Source of the DNA: Paraburkholderia domus
GTDB lineage: Bacteria; Pseudomonadota; Gammaproteobacteria; Burkholderiales; Burkholderiaceae
Length of the DNA stretch: 64,000 nt
Direction: 5' to 3'
NCBI RefSeq assembly: GCF_905220705.1
Contig: NZ_CAJNAT010000033.1
Location: forward strand, 1 to 64,000
Of this stretch, positions 1-9,095 are shown one piece after another. The position numbers and the translations under genes were made by a program. The stretch's first letter is position 1; every line of letters begins with the position of its first letter. The notes under the pieces are model-generated. The model made no database searches. It was not told the DNA's origin and was given only the letters and a program-made list of their open reading frames with translations.

Positions 1-1
1 A

Positions 2-280
2 CAGCTCATGTTCACGGTGATCCCGAAGTCGCATCCCGCTGACAGCGATCTGATCCACGCCTTCATTAACCATTCGCTTGATGCCGGCGTGCAAGGCCGC
101 ATGGCTGCCGACGTGCTGAACGGCCCGGTCAATTCGAAGGCGGTGATTCCCGCCGAGAGCCGCGCGTTCGTGCCGAGTCCGAAGCAGATCGCCGAAAAGG
201 CTGTCCTGCACGACGACAAGTCCCTCGCCGCGGTTCAAGCTGCGTGGATCAAGCGCTACACCGAGATCTTCGCAGCATGA
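2..280 (+). CDS. C-terminal end of an ABC transporter periplasmic binding protein (partial)
   Basis: Only the last 92 or so residues are in the window; the gene starts upstream. The visible part reads like the end of a PotD/PotF-type (spermidine/putrescine) extracellular binding protein: a helix-rich stretch with ADVLNGPVNSKAV, followed by a terminal WIKRYTEIFAA helix. Its stop codon overlaps the start of the next permease gene (ATGA), which supports its membership of the same operon. The role, delivering a ligand to the permeases downstream, is inferred from position. The ligand cannot be read from this fragment. Confidence 0.75.
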   Translation, partial: QLMFTVIPKSHPADSDLIHAFINHSLDAGVQGRMAADVLNGPVNSKAVIPAESRAFVPSPKQIAEKAVLHDDKSLAAVQAAWIKRYTEIFAA

Positions 281-1203
281 CCACGATGCCCGCGCTCTCC
301 TCGCGGCGCGCTTCCGGTGCGCCGGACGAGCCGGCATCCGCCGCGCCCGGCGCCGCGTTGGCAAACGCGCGGCCGTGGTTGCTGCTGACGCCGATCCTCG
401 TGTTTCTTGCTGTGCTCGCGGCGGCTGCGCTCGTGGTGTTGCGGATGAGTTTCGGCACCACCGGCAACGAGTGGCACGGCTTCACCTTGCAGAACTACGC
501 GGATCTGGCCGACAGCTACTTCATGAAGTCGCTTTGGATCACGCTCAAGCTCGCGTTTCAGAGCATGGTCTACGCGGTGCTGCTGGCGATCCCGGTCGCG
601 CTCGCGATGGCGCGCACCGAGTCGCGCCTCGCGCGGCGGCTGCTGTTGGCCGGCGTGCTGTTGCCGCTCCTCGTCAATCTGCTGTTGCAAGGCTATGGCT
701 GGCTGGTGATTCTGGGTCCGGCCGGGTTGCTCAATCACGCACTGCTCGCAGCCCGGCTGATCGACCGGCCGGTGCTGTGGCTGTATCGCGAGCACGGCGT
801 GTTGCTCGGCTTGATCCAGACTGCGTTTCCGCTGGCCGTGCTGCCGCTGTCGAGCGCGATGCGCGCCGTGTCACGCTCGTACGAAGAAGCCGCGGCGACG
901 CTGGGTGCGACTCGCTGGCAAACCCTGCGCCACGTCCTGTTACCGCTCGCGATGCCCGGTCTGGTGTCGGGCGCACTGCTGGTGTTCGCCTACAACGCCA
1001 GCGCATTCGCCGTGCCGCTGCTGCTTGGCGGACGCCGTGTGCCGATGCTCGCCGTGCTGGTGCACGACCAGGTCGCGCCGCTTCTGAACTGGCCCGCCGC
1101 GTCGGCATCCGGCGTCGTGCTCATGGTCGCGACGCTGACCGTGATGACAATCTCGCAGCGCCTCGTGCGTCGCACGCAACATCTCGAGGAGACTTCCGCA
1201 TGA
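277..1203 (+). CDS. ABC transporter permease, PotB-like
   Basis: 308-residue inner-membrane permease of the polyamine/2-aminoethylphosphonate type. A proline/alanine-rich start leads to a first membrane segment at about residues 30-52, and further hydrophobic segments follow. The cytoplasmic coupling loop is recognisable as SRSYEEAAATLGATRWQTLRHVLLPLAMPG, of the usual EAA...G...LP form, and it docks on the ATPase. The ATG at 277 overlaps the stop of the binding-protein gene, and the stop overlaps the start of the second permease, so translation is probably coupled. A start at 244 would give an extra 11 residues inside the upstream gene and is less likely. Confidence 0.88.
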   Translation: MTTMPALSSRRASGAPDEPASAAPGAALANARPWLLLTPILVFLAVLAAAALVVLRMSFGTTGNEWHGFTLQNYADLADSYFMKSLWITLKLAFQSMVYAVLLAIPVALAMARTESRLARRLLLAGVLLPLLVNLLLQGYGWLVILGPAGLLNHALLAARLIDRPVLWLYREHGVLLGLIQTAFPLAVLPLSSAMRAVSRSYEEAAATLGATRWQTLRHVLLPLAMPGLVSGALLVFAYNASAFAVPLLLGGRRVPMLAVLVHDQVAPLLNWPAASASGVVLMVATLTVMTISQRLVRRTQHLEETSA

Positions 1204-2069
1204 GCACGCCCGCCGCTTCCCTCAGGTTGCGCTCGCCACGTTTGCCCACCACGATGCCGGGCCAGCTTGGCAAGCCCGCCGCGTTGCTCGCCGCGATCGT
1301 CCTGTTCCTCGCCGCGATGCCGATCCTGACGATGATCACGATGTCGTTCAGTGCCTCGGACACGCTCGAATTTCCACCGTCCGGCTACAGCCTGCAGTGG
1401 TATCGCGCGGCGTGGCACAACTTCGTCTCACCCGAGGCGAGCGATGCGTTGTCGATGGGCAGCGCGCTCAGTACCAGCCTGATCGTCGCCGTCTCGACGA
1501 TGATCATCGCCACACTCGTCTCCGTGCCGGCCGCGTATGCATTGAGCCGTTATCGCTTTCGCGGCAAGTCGGCGGTCGAACAACTGGTTGCGCTGCCGCT
1601 CGTCTATCCGCTGGTGATGCTCGGGCTGTCGCTGCTACTGGTGTTTAACGTCCTGCCTGTCGAGCTGGGCGTGTTTCGCCTGATCATCGCGCATGTGATT
1701 CTCGCGCTGCCGTTCACGGTGAAGAACTGCGCGGCTTCGGTGGCCGCGATTGGCCCGGAGTTCGAGGAAGCCGCCTGCGTGATGGGCGCAAGCCCGCGCC
1801 GAGCGCTCTTTGACGTCGTGTTGCCGTTGATGCGTCCGGGCATCCTCGCCGGCATGTTGTTCGCCTTCATCATCTCGTTCAACGAATTCACGGTGACGTT
1901 CTTTCTCTACGGCATCAACACGATGACGCTGCCAGTGTGGCTGTATAGCCGCACCGTCTCGTCGCTCGATCCGACTGTGTTTTCGTTCGCGGTATTTATC
2001 GTCGCGATCGACTTCGCACTGATCTGGCTGCTCGAGAAGTTGATCGGCGATGAAGGCGTTGCTCTCTGA
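1200..2069 (+). CDS. ABC transporter permease, PotC-like
   Basis: 289-residue second permease of the first importer. There are six predicted membrane segments, the first at about residues 25-45 (ALLAAIVLFLAAMPIL). The coupling motif is FEEAACVMGASPRRALFDVVLPLMRPG in the second half. It starts with an ATG that overlaps the stop of the preceding permease by 4 nt, which fixes the start. The open frame continues upstream through the first permease in another reading frame, but that extension is a shadow. It would form the transmembrane heterodimer with the upstream permease and be driven by the ATPase at 2127. Confidence 0.88.
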   Translation: MSTPAASLRLRSPRLPTTMPGQLGKPAALLAAIVLFLAAMPILTMITMSFSASDTLEFPPSGYSLQWYRAAWHNFVSPEASDALSMGSALSTSLIVAVSTMIIATLVSVPAAYALSRYRFRGKSAVEQLVALPLVYPLVMLGLSLLLVFNVLPVELGVFRLIIAHVILALPFTVKNCAASVAAIGPEFEEAACVMGASPRRALFDVVLPLMRPGILAGMLFAFIISFNEFTVTFFLYGINTMTLPVWLYSRTVSSLDPTVFSFAVFIVAIDFALIWLLEKLIGDEGVAL

Positions 2070-2126
2070 TTCCGTTTTGATTGCGCTTCGATTCCGTGGC
2101 GATACTGGTTCAAGCAGGAAATCTTC

Positions 2127-3200
2127 ATGACTCATTTGACATTGCAGGCCGTGACCAAGCGCTTTAATGCCGCGTATGCCGTCGACCACGTCGACCTGAG
2201 CGTGCCGGACGGCAAACTGGTTTGCTTCCTCGGCCCGTCGGGCTGCGGCAAGACCACTTTGCTGCGCATGATCGCGGGACTCGAAACGCCAAGCTCCGGC
2301 AGCATCAATTTTGCCGGCCGCGACATCACGCATCTGCCGGCCAACCAGCGCGACTTCGGCATGGTGTTTCAGTCGCTTGCGCTGTTTCCGCATATGACGG
2401 TTGCGCAGAACGTCGCGTATCCGCTGCGATTGCGCAAAACGGACAAGGCGGCGCAAAGCCGCCGCGTCACGGAACTGCTTGAGTTGATCCAGTTGCCGCA
2501 TATGGCAAACCGGCAGGTCACCCAGCTATCCGGCGGCCAGCGTCAGCGCGTGGCGATTGCACGCGCGATTGCTTCATCGCCGAAACTGCTTTTGCTCGAC
2601 GAACCGCTCTCCGCGCTCGACGCCAAGCTGCGCGAAGCGATGCAGGTCGAGATCCGTCTGCTGCAACAACGCCTGGGCATCACCACAATCATGGTCACGC
2701 ACGACCAGCGCGAAGCAATGACGATGGCCGACGAAATCGTCGTCATGGAAAAGGGCCGTATTGCGCAGGTGGGCAAGCCGCTCGATATCTACCGCGATCC
2801 AGTCAGCGAGTTCGTCGCGGACTTTATCGGCCTGGGCAACATCCTGCCGGTCACCCACGATGGGCGCGGCGGTGTGAGCTTGCCTGGTGGCCAGCAGATC
2901 GTCGTCACCCAATCGGAGCGGAAAGCGGACGCCACCTCGGACGTCCGTCTGCTGATCCGTCCTGAAGACGTTTGCGTCAAGACCGCGTCGGCTGAAGCCG
3001 GCCCGAATCGGCTGAGCGGCACCGTGACTTTCATCCGCGACGTGGGCGCTTCGCTCGAAGCGACCATCGACTGTTCCGGTTTCTCACTGACAGTCGCAAC
3101 GACGTCCCGGGAGACACCGGGTCTTGCTCTCGGCATGCCCGTACTTGCGGAATTGCCGGCTCACGCGTGCAAGCTGGTTGCCGCGCGCCAGATACATTGA
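2127..3200 (+). CDS. ABC transporter ATP-binding protein, PotA-like
   Basis: 357-residue ATPase of the first importer. Residues 36-44 are the Walker A loop GPSGCGKTT. The signature LSGGQRQRVA and Walker B LLLLDEPLSALD follow, with the H-loop in TIMVTHDQREAMTMAD. The C-terminal third (about 240-357, RPEDVCV region) is a TOBE-type regulatory domain, as in PotA, MalK and FbpC. This length and the TOBE domain mark it as an importer ATPase of the polyamine/iron/phosphonate group. It follows the permeases after a 57-bp gap and is the last gene of that transporter. Confidence 0.9.
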   Translation: MTHLTLQAVTKRFNAAYAVDHVDLSVPDGKLVCFLGPSGCGKTTLLRMIAGLETPSSGSINFAGRDITHLPANQRDFGMVFQSLALFPHMTVAQNVAYPLRLRKTDKAAQSRRVTELLELIQLPHMANRQVTQLSGGQRQRVAIARAIASSPKLLLLDEPLSALDAKLREAMQVEIRLLQQRLGITTIMVTHDQREAMTMADEIVVMEKGRIAQVGKPLDIYRDPVSEFVADFIGLGNILPVTHDGRGGVSLPGGQQIVVTQSERKADATSDVRLLIRPEDVCVKTASAEAGPNRLSGTVTFIRDVGASLEATIDCSGFSLTVATTSRETPGLALGMPVLAELPAHACKLVAARQIH

Positions 3201-3234
3201 ATTCAACACAAAACTATCCATAGAGGAGCACACC

Positions 3235-4056
3235 ATGAATGCTTTATCCCTTTCCAGCGTCGCGAATCGCCTTTTCGGCAACACGGTCTTTACGCTGTCG
3301 GTCACCTGCGGCGCTGTGCTGACGATGCTGGCGCCTGTTGCGCATGCCGATGCGCTCGATTCGATCGCCAAATCGGGTGTCGTTCGAATTGGCGTTTTCG
3401 AAGACTATCCGCCGTTCGGCTCGATCGGTCCTGATATGAAGCCGGTTGGCTACGACATCGAAATGGCCGACCTGATCGGCAAGGGGCTGAACGCGAAGGT
3501 GGAACTCGTTCAGGTGACGGGCGACAACCGCATGGCGTACCTCGCCGATCACAAGGCAGACATGCTGCTATCCGTCGGCCAAACGCCGGAGCGCGCGAAA
3601 GTGATCGATTTCTCGCAGCCCTACGCGCCGTATTACCTGGCCGTGTTCGGTCCGAAGAATCTGCCCGTCAAGAGCGCGGCAGACCTTGCAGGCAAGACCA
3701 TCTCGGTTGCGCGCGGCACGCTTGAAGACCTGAGCATCTCAAAGGTTGCGCCGGCGAGCGCGACGATCAAACGATTCGACGATCCGAACGGCGCAATCTC
3801 GGCGTTTCTTTCTGGTCAGGTGCAGCTGATGGTGGTGGGCAACGACGTCGGCGCGACTATTCTCGCGCGCCACCCGGCCATTGAACCCGAGCAGAAATTC
3901 GAATTGTTCAGCTCGCCCGACCACGTTGGCCTGAATAAAAACGAAGTGCGACTGATGCAAAAGGTTGACGCGACGATTGATCACGCAAAGAAGGACGGCT
4001 CGCTGAACGCAATCTCGCAGAAGTGGCTGAAGACCTCGTTGCCGGCGAACCTGTGA
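3235..4056 (+). CDS. Periplasmic amino-acid-type solute-binding protein (SBP_bac_3)
   Basis: 273-residue binding protein with a signal peptide. The hydrophobic core is at about residues 17-37 (VFTLSVTCGAVLTMLAPVAHA), and cleavage is expected after VAHA. The mature part begins with the family pattern LDSIAKSGVVRIGVFEDYPPFG, then MKPVGYDIEMADLIGK and the ligand-contact region MLLSVGQTPERAKVIDFSQPY. The ATG at 3235 is preceded by GAGGAG; upstream in-frame extension overlaps the previous gene and has no signal peptide. It feeds the two permeases directly downstream. Polar amino acids or related cations are the family ligands; the exact ligand is unknown. Confidence 0.9.
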   Translation: MNALSLSSVANRLFGNTVFTLSVTCGAVLTMLAPVAHADALDSIAKSGVVRIGVFEDYPPFGSIGPDMKPVGYDIEMADLIGKGLNAKVELVQVTGDNRMAYLADHKADMLLSVGQTPERAKVIDFSQPYAPYYLAVFGPKNLPVKSAADLAGKTISVARGTLEDLSISKVAPASATIKRFDDPNGAISAFLSGQVQLMVVGNDVGATILARHPAIEPEQKFELFSSPDHVGLNKNEVRLMQKVDATIDHAKKDGSLNAISQKWLKTSLPANL

Positions 4057-4063
4057 GTACGTA

Positions 4064-4732
4064 ATGAGTTATGCATTCAATTTCAGTGATCTGCACACTT
4101 ACACAGAAGTCCTTGTGCGAGGTGTCGCGGTAACGCTGGGACTCACGGCAGTCTCGACGGTGCTCGGCGGCGTAGTTGGCGTTGCCGGTGCTGCCGTCGG
4201 TGCGGCTGGCCCTCGTTGGGCGCGTGCGCTCGTCGGGGCCTATGTCGAGTTGATCCGGAACACGCCGTTTCTGGTGCAGCTATTCTTCGTGTTCTTCGGA
4301 TTGCCAGGGCTCGGTATTCATATCGACGAAATGCAGGCAGCGGTGCTCGCCATGACCGTCAACCTGGGCGCGTACGCGATTGAAATAGTCCGTGCGGGGA
4401 TCGACTCGATTCCGCGCGGGCAGGTCCAGGCGGCGGTCGCGCTTGGCTTGCCTGGGCGGCAGGTGTTTCGCTATATCGTGCTGCCGCAGGCGCTCGCGAA
4501 CGTGTTCCCCGCGTTACTCGGGCAAGTCATGATCGTCATGCTCGGATCCGCCGTCGTATCGCAAATCTCGGTGCCGGATCTCACTTACGCGGCCAACTTC
4601 ATCCAGTCGCGCAACTTCCGGTCGTTTGAAATCTATCTGGTGATCACGGCGATCTATCTGGGCCTGGCAATCGTGTTGCGACGCATGTTGAACCAGCTTG
4701 GCTCCGGTCTCTTTGCGGGGCGTAAGCGATGA
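4064..4732 (+). CDS. Polar amino acid ABC transporter permease (HisM/GlnP family)
   Basis: 222-residue permease with the short HisMQ/GlnP architecture. The family signature YVELIRNTPFLVQLFFVFFGLP lies near residue 60, and the coupling loop GQVQAAVALGLPGRQVFRYIVLPQA is at about 125-150. It starts 7 bp after the stop of the binding-protein gene, and its stop overlaps the start of the next permease by 4 nt (ATGA). It should pair with that protein as a heterodimer. No regulatory signal is visible in the short gaps, so the four genes from 3235 to 6189 are probably one transcript. Confidence 0.9.
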   Translation: MSYAFNFSDLHTYTEVLVRGVAVTLGLTAVSTVLGGVVGVAGAAVGAAGPRWARALVGAYVELIRNTPFLVQLFFVFFGLPGLGIHIDEMQAAVLAMTVNLGAYAIEIVRAGIDSIPRGQVQAAVALGLPGRQVFRYIVLPQALANVFPALLGQVMIVMLGSAVVSQISVPDLTYAANFIQSRNFRSFEIYLVITAIYLGLAIVLRRMLNQLGSGLFAGRKR

Positions 4733-5385
4733 GCGATTTCACTCTATGGGACATTGCGCGCAATCTGATTATCGGCGCGCGCTGGACTGTCCTGCTTTCC
4801 TTTATCGCCTTTGTCGGCGGTGGGGCCGTTGGCATGGTGCTGCTGGCGATGCGCGTATCGAAAAGCACTGCGCTTCAGCACGGTGTTGCGTGGTATGTCG
4901 AACTCTTCCAGGGTACACCGCTGGTGCTGCAACTGTTTCTTGGTTTCTTCGGCCTGCCTTTGCTCGGCGTCGATGTGTCTCCGTGGAGCGCCGCAGCAGT
5001 GACGCTAACGCTCTATACGAGCGCTTATCTTGTCGACATCTGGCGAGGTTGCGTCGATGCCGTGCCGCGAGGCCAGTGGGGTGCGGGCGCCAGTCTCGGC
5101 ATGACATATGGCCAGCAGCTGCGATACATCATTTGGCCCCAGGCGCTGCAGATCGCAGTGGCGCCGACCGTCGGGTTTCTGGTGCAAGTCGTTAAGAGCA
5201 CTTCGTTGACGTCGATTATTGGCTTTGTCGAATTGACGAAGACGGGGTCGATGATCACCAATACAGCGTTTCGTCCGTTTCCGATTTATGGAATGGTTGC
5301 GGTGCTGTACTTCGCGATGTGTTTTCCACTGACCCGGTACGCCCGCTTGCTCGAAAACAGGTATCAGGTCGCGCGGCCCCGCTGA
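4729..5385 (+). CDS. Polar amino acid ABC transporter permease (HisQ/GlnP family)
   Basis: 218-residue second permease of the importer. It shows the same signature as its partner, here YVELFQGTPLVLQLFLGFFGLP, and the coupling loop GQWGAGASLGMTYGQQLRYIIWPQA. Four to five membrane segments are evident. The start codon overlaps the stop of the partner gene (ATGA). An 78-bp gap containing no clear terminator separates it from the ATPase gene. Confidence 0.9.
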   Translation: MSDFTLWDIARNLIIGARWTVLLSFIAFVGGGAVGMVLLAMRVSKSTALQHGVAWYVELFQGTPLVLQLFLGFFGLPLLGVDVSPWSAAAVTLTLYTSAYLVDIWRGCVDAVPRGQWGAGASLGMTYGQQLRYIIWPQALQIAVAPTVGFLVQVVKSTSLTSIIGFVELTKTGSMITNTAFRPFPIYGMVAVLYFAMCFPLTRYARLLENRYQVARPR

Positions 5386-5463
5386 TGTGGCCATCAGACG
5401 CGACCGACACACAGCGCTCAATAGAGCAGTGGATGCGGTGGCATAACGTTGACAGGTGTAGAA

Positions 5464-6189
5464 ATGATTTCCATCAATGAAGTTTCGAAGTGGTACGGGC
5501 AGTTTCAGGTGTTGACCAACTGCACGACCGAAGTAAAGAAAGGTGAGGTGGTCGTGGTGTGCGGCCCGTCGGGTTCGGGCAAGTCGACGCTCATCAAGAC
5601 GGTGAATGGCCTGGAACCGTTCCAGAACGGGCAGATTTCGATCAACGGCCAGTCAGTCGGTGACAAGAAGACCAATCTGTCGAAGTTGCGCGCGAAAGTC
5701 GGCATGGTGTTCCAGCATTTCGAGTTGTTCCCGCATCTGTCGATCACCCAGAACCTGACGCTTGCCCAGGTCAAGGTGCTGGGTCGTTCGAAGGATGAGG
5801 CGGCCGGGAAGGCGCTGAAACTGCTTGATCGAGTCGGCCTGCGTGCGCATGCGGACAAGTTTCCCGCGCAATTGTCCGGCGGTCAGCAACAACGTGTGGC
5901 GATTGCACGTGCTCTCTCGATGGACCCGATCGCGATGCTATTTGACGAGCCGACCTCGGCGCTCGACCCCGAGATGATCAACGAGGTGCTCGACGTGATG
6001 GTCGAACTCGCGCAGGAAGGCATGACGATGATGTGCGTCACGCACGAAATGGGTTTCGCAAAGAAGGTCGCGCACCGTGTGATCTTCATGGACAAAGGGC
6101 TGATTGTGGAAGACGACCGCAAGGAAGACTTCTTCGCCAATCCGAAGTCCGCTCGGGCCAAGGATTTTCTGGCGAAGATCCTGCACTAG
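5464..6189 (+). CDS. Amino acid ABC transporter ATP-binding protein (GlnQ/HisP family)
   Basis: 241-residue ATPase, the normal length for GlnQ/HisP proteins, which lack a TOBE domain. Walker A GPSGSGKST is near residue 35. The Q-loop region is GMVFQHFELFPHLS, the signature LSGGQQQRVA, Walker B AMLFDEPTSALDPEM, and the H-loop MCVTHEMGFAKKVAHRVIFMD. The ATG at 5464 is preferred; an in-frame TTG at 5449 would add five residues. It energises the permeases at 4064 and 4729. Confidence 0.92.
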   Translation: MISINEVSKWYGQFQVLTNCTTEVKKGEVVVVCGPSGSGKSTLIKTVNGLEPFQNGQISINGQSVGDKKTNLSKLRAKVGMVFQHFELFPHLSITQNLTLAQVKVLGRSKDEAAGKALKLLDRVGLRAHADKFPAQLSGGQQQRVAIARALSMDPIAMLFDEPTSALDPEMINEVLDVMVELAQEGMTMMCVTHEMGFAKKVAHRVIFMDKGLIVEDDRKEDFFANPKSARAKDFLAKILH

Positions 6190-6277
6190 TCAGGCTTTGT
6201 CACAGCGTCGCGCAACCGGGGCGCCGCGGGCGGGAAAGCGTTTAACAGCCAGGCCGCAAGCACACGGGCACAGAAAA

Positions 6278-7813
6278 ATGAACTTGACGATTAGGGCGCG
6301 CCTTGGTGTTGCCATGCTGTTTCTGGGCGGGCTTCTGTTGCTCGTGGGAGCGCTTGGGCAGGTGGGCATGGATCAGGCAATCAGCGCAAATAGCCAGACT
6401 TACGCCGTTCAGTTGCCGGGTGCAATAGCCATTGCCAACGCGGACCTGTACTCGTCGCGCTCACGCACGGCACTCGATCGAGCGGCAATGGTTGTCGGTA
6501 CGCCGCAAGTGGCCTCTTTCCTGAATACCTCACATTCCATGAGGGCGCTGTCTGACGAATGGTGGAAAAAATATCTCGATATGCCGCGTGATGCGGAAGA
6601 GAATCGTCTTGCGCAGAGTCTCGCCGCCAGACGAGGTGACATGCAACATGCGTTGGACGCGCTCGAGGTGGCGGTCCGGAGCAGCGATTACGGCAGGATA
6701 GGCGAGAGCGAGACCGCAGTCTCGGCGGTTGCCGCGGCGATGGGCGCGAGCGGCGATGCGCTGAAGCGATTCCAGGACGAGGCAGCGAAACAACGCAACG
6801 ACGCCGCACAGAAGATGTTCAGGACATCCCGCCTCGTTAGTCTGGTAGCGATCACGCTGGGACTCGTAGCCGCCTGCTACGCCTGGTTTGCATTGGATCG
6901 GGCGATCGGACGGCCACTCGACATTGCGCTCGGCCACTTCAGCGACATCGCTGCCGGTGACCTGCGCAAGCTGGTCGTGGTGTCGTCGCGGGATGAAATG
7001 GGGCGCTTGCTGAATGGACTCGCAAAGATGCAACGCGGTCTCGTCGAGACGGTGAAAACCGTGCGCGCCGGCAGCGAGTCAATCGCGGCGGCGACACGGC
7101 AAATCGCGGCTGGCAACATCGATCTGTCGTCCCGTACCGAGCAGCAGGCGGCCTCGCTTGAAGAGACCGCGGCCGGCATGGACGAGCTGAGCGGCACGGT
7201 CAGACAGAATGCCGACAATGCGAATCAGGCCAGTGGGCTGGTGTCGAAAGCGTCTGAGATCGCGTACAGAGGCAACGAAGTGGTGAGCCGGGTCGTCGAG
7301 ACGATGGCCGAGATAAGCCATAGCTCGACGAAGATCGTCGACATCATTGACATCATCGAAAGTATTGCGTTTCAAACCAATATTCTCGCGCTGAACGCTG
7401 CCGTGGAGGCGGCTCGCGCGGGCGAGCAAGGGCGCGGGTTCGCGGTGGTGGCAAGTGAGGTGCGCGGCCTTGCACAACGATCGTCGTCCGCGGCGAAGGA
7501 AATCAGGGAGTTGATCGGCGACTCGGTTCAGCGCGTGCAACGCGGCTCGCAACTAGCCGATCAGGCGGGCCAAACGATGAACGACATTATCGGGGCAGTG
7601 CAGCGCGTCACCGACATCATGGCCGAGATCGGCGCGGCGTCGATGGAACAGAGTATGGGGATAGATCAGGCTTCCCGCGCCGTCGTGCAGATGGACGAAG
7701 CGACGCAACAAAATGCTGCGCTCGTAGAGCAGGCCGCAGCTGCGGCGCAATCGCTGCAGGATCAAGCGCTCAAGTTGCAAGGCGCGGTCGCTGTGTTCCG
7801 TATTGACGCTTAG
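6278..7813 (+). CDS. Methyl-accepting chemotaxis protein (Tar/Tsr-type)
   Basis: 511-residue chemoreceptor. Membrane segment 1 is at about residues 10-30 (LGVAMLFLGGLLLLVGALGQ). A periplasmic four-helix sensor region follows to about 185, then membrane segment 2 (LVSLVAITLGLVAACYAWFA), a HAMP domain (RPLDIALGHFSDIAAGDL) and the cytoplasmic signalling coiled coil. The highly conserved hairpin tip is IAFQTNILALNAAVEAARAGEQGRGFAVVASEVR. No C-terminal NWETF-type CheR tether is present. It follows the amino-acid ABC operon on the same strand after 88 bp, so it may sense the ligand of that importer; that link is inference. Confidence 0.92.
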   Translation: MNLTIRARLGVAMLFLGGLLLLVGALGQVGMDQAISANSQTYAVQLPGAIAIANADLYSSRSRTALDRAAMVVGTPQVASFLNTSHSMRALSDEWWKKYLDMPRDAEENRLAQSLAARRGDMQHALDALEVAVRSSDYGRIGESETAVSAVAAAMGASGDALKRFQDEAAKQRNDAAQKMFRTSRLVSLVAITLGLVAACYAWFALDRAIGRPLDIALGHFSDIAAGDLRKLVVVSSRDEMGRLLNGLAKMQRGLVETVKTVRAGSESIAAATRQIAAGNIDLSSRTEQQAASLEETAAGMDELSGTVRQNADNANQASGLVSKASEIAYRGNEVVSRVVETMAEISHSSTKIVDIIDIIESIAFQTNILALNAAVEAARAGEQGRGFAVVASEVRGLAQRSSSAAKEIRELIGDSVQRVQRGSQLADQAGQTMNDIIGAVQRVTDIMAEIGAASMEQSMGIDQASRAVVQMDEATQQNAALVEQAAAAAQSLQDQALKLQGAVAVFRIDA

Positions 7814-8090
7814 CATTCACTGAAGCCGTTACCCGAATTTACGAAGATCTGGTGGCCTGTATGGACGGGTTCTACGTTCTTGTACTTCCGGCGCAGGTGG
7901 GTGCGCATCAGCGCTGCGGACCCATCACACCATTTCAACTGCCGGGCGGAATTGGATTGCATGGCTTGCGGGCAAGTCCGCATCGCGTAATCCCATTTAC
8001 CGGCGTATCTTGATAGCCTGCACGCGTTACGTCCGCCTGAGCGGCCGGCGGTGCGCGACGGCTGATTCCAAATTTCGTTTCTGGAACACC

Positions 8091-8966
8091 ATGCGACGAC
8101 TTCCACCCTTGAACGCGCTGCAGGTCTTCGAGACCGTCGCGCGGCACCGCAGCTTCACGCGCGCGGCGGAGCATCTGTGTCTGACGCAAGGCGCGGTCAG
8201 TCGGCAGATCCTCACACTTGAGGAATATTACAAGTTCCCGCTCTTTAAGCGGCACGCGAAGGGGCTCACGCTGACTGCAGAAGGTGAACTGCTGCTGCCG
8301 GCGGTGAAGGAAAGCTTCGCGCGAATCGAAGAGATCTCGCTGCGCCTCACCCGTCAGCGCACGGATCTCGCACTGAAGGTGCCGACCTGCGTCATGCGCT
8401 GGATGTTGCCGAAGATCATGCGCTTTCAAGGCGGCCACCCAGGCGTCCAGGTGCAAATCACGACGACATGGCAGCACGACGTCAATTTCGAGTCCGAGCC
8501 GTTCGATGCGGCGATCATTTATGGCTCGTCGCCCGGCGCCAACGTGCGTGCGGTGCCGCTCTTTGAAGAGCGGCTGACTCCCGTATGCGCGCCCGATCTT
8601 CTGAAAAACAAACCGCTCGCCAGCGCGGCCGACTTGATCGAGCACACGCTGCTGCATCCGACTCGCGATCATCGTGACTGGAAGCTATGGCTCGACCGTG
8701 TCGGCGCGCAGGCAATCGACGCCAACCTCGGCGCGAGCTTCGACACCCTCGATATGGCGACCAATGCCGCTATGCAGGGCTTTGGCGTTGCGATCAGCGA
8801 CCTGACTCTGGTCGGTGAAGACATTGCGGCGAAGCGTCTGACGATGCCGTTCGATACCGTGATAGGGACAGGCTCGCGTTATTACCTGGTGTACCCCGAG
8901 TGCCTTGCGGACCAGCATAAGGTAAAGCTCTTTAGCGAGTGGATCGCGGAACATCGCGACGAATGA
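8091..8966 (+). CDS. LysR-family transcriptional regulator, GcvA-like
   Basis: 291-residue LTTR. The N-terminal winged helix-turn-helix is PPLNALQVFETVARHRSFTRAAEHLCLTQGAVSRQILTLEE, the pattern of the GcvA subgroup. The effector-binding domain covers about 95-290 and includes the subgroup-typical DAAIIYG and HPTRDHRDWKLWL. The ATG at 8091 places the DNA-binding domain at the expected distance; longer in-frame starts add no recognisable sequence. It lies 129 bp upstream of the ureohydrolase gene on the same strand and is the obvious candidate to control it, as GbuR does beside gbuA in Pseudomonas (known for that genus; inferred here). Confidence 0.88.
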   Translation: MRRLPPLNALQVFETVARHRSFTRAAEHLCLTQGAVSRQILTLEEYYKFPLFKRHAKGLTLTAEGELLLPAVKESFARIEEISLRLTRQRTDLALKVPTCVMRWMLPKIMRFQGGHPGVQVQITTTWQHDVNFESEPFDAAIIYGSSPGANVRAVPLFEERLTPVCAPDLLKNKPLASAADLIEHTLLHPTRDHRDWKLWLDRVGAQAIDANLGASFDTLDMATNAAMQGFGVAISDLTLVGEDIAAKRLTMPFDTVIGTGSRYYLVYPECLADQHKVKLFSEWIAEHRDE

Positions 8967-9029
8967 AATTGCATCGATAAGTGCTGACGTGAACATCCCG
9001 AAATCGTTATTTCACTTTCCTTTGAAGTA

Positions 9030-9041
9030 CGTATAAATACG
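9030..9041. promoter_or_regulatory. Small palindrome with a TATAAAT core upstream of the ureohydrolase
   Basis: CGTATAAATACG is a 5+5 bp inverted repeat with a 2-bp centre, 55 bp before the ureohydrolase start. TATAAA could serve as a -10 element, or the palindrome could be part of a LysR operator. No convincing -35 box stands at the right distance, so the assignment is tentative. Confidence 0.3.
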
Positions 9042-9095
9042 ATCAGAGTCGTAGCGGATGGGACGGCCGGAACAATTCAAGTGGAGAAATCAATC

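Noticed and set aside
375..1199. Long in-frame extension of the second permease
   Set aside because: It overlaps the first permease in another frame and reads as an Arg-rich shadow; the ATG at 1200 gives the family length.
1635..2501. Long open frame of 288 codons on the minus strand across the permease/ATPase genes
   Set aside because: Antisense to well-supported ABC genes, with composition rich in Arg/His/Gln typical of shadow frames in high-GC DNA.
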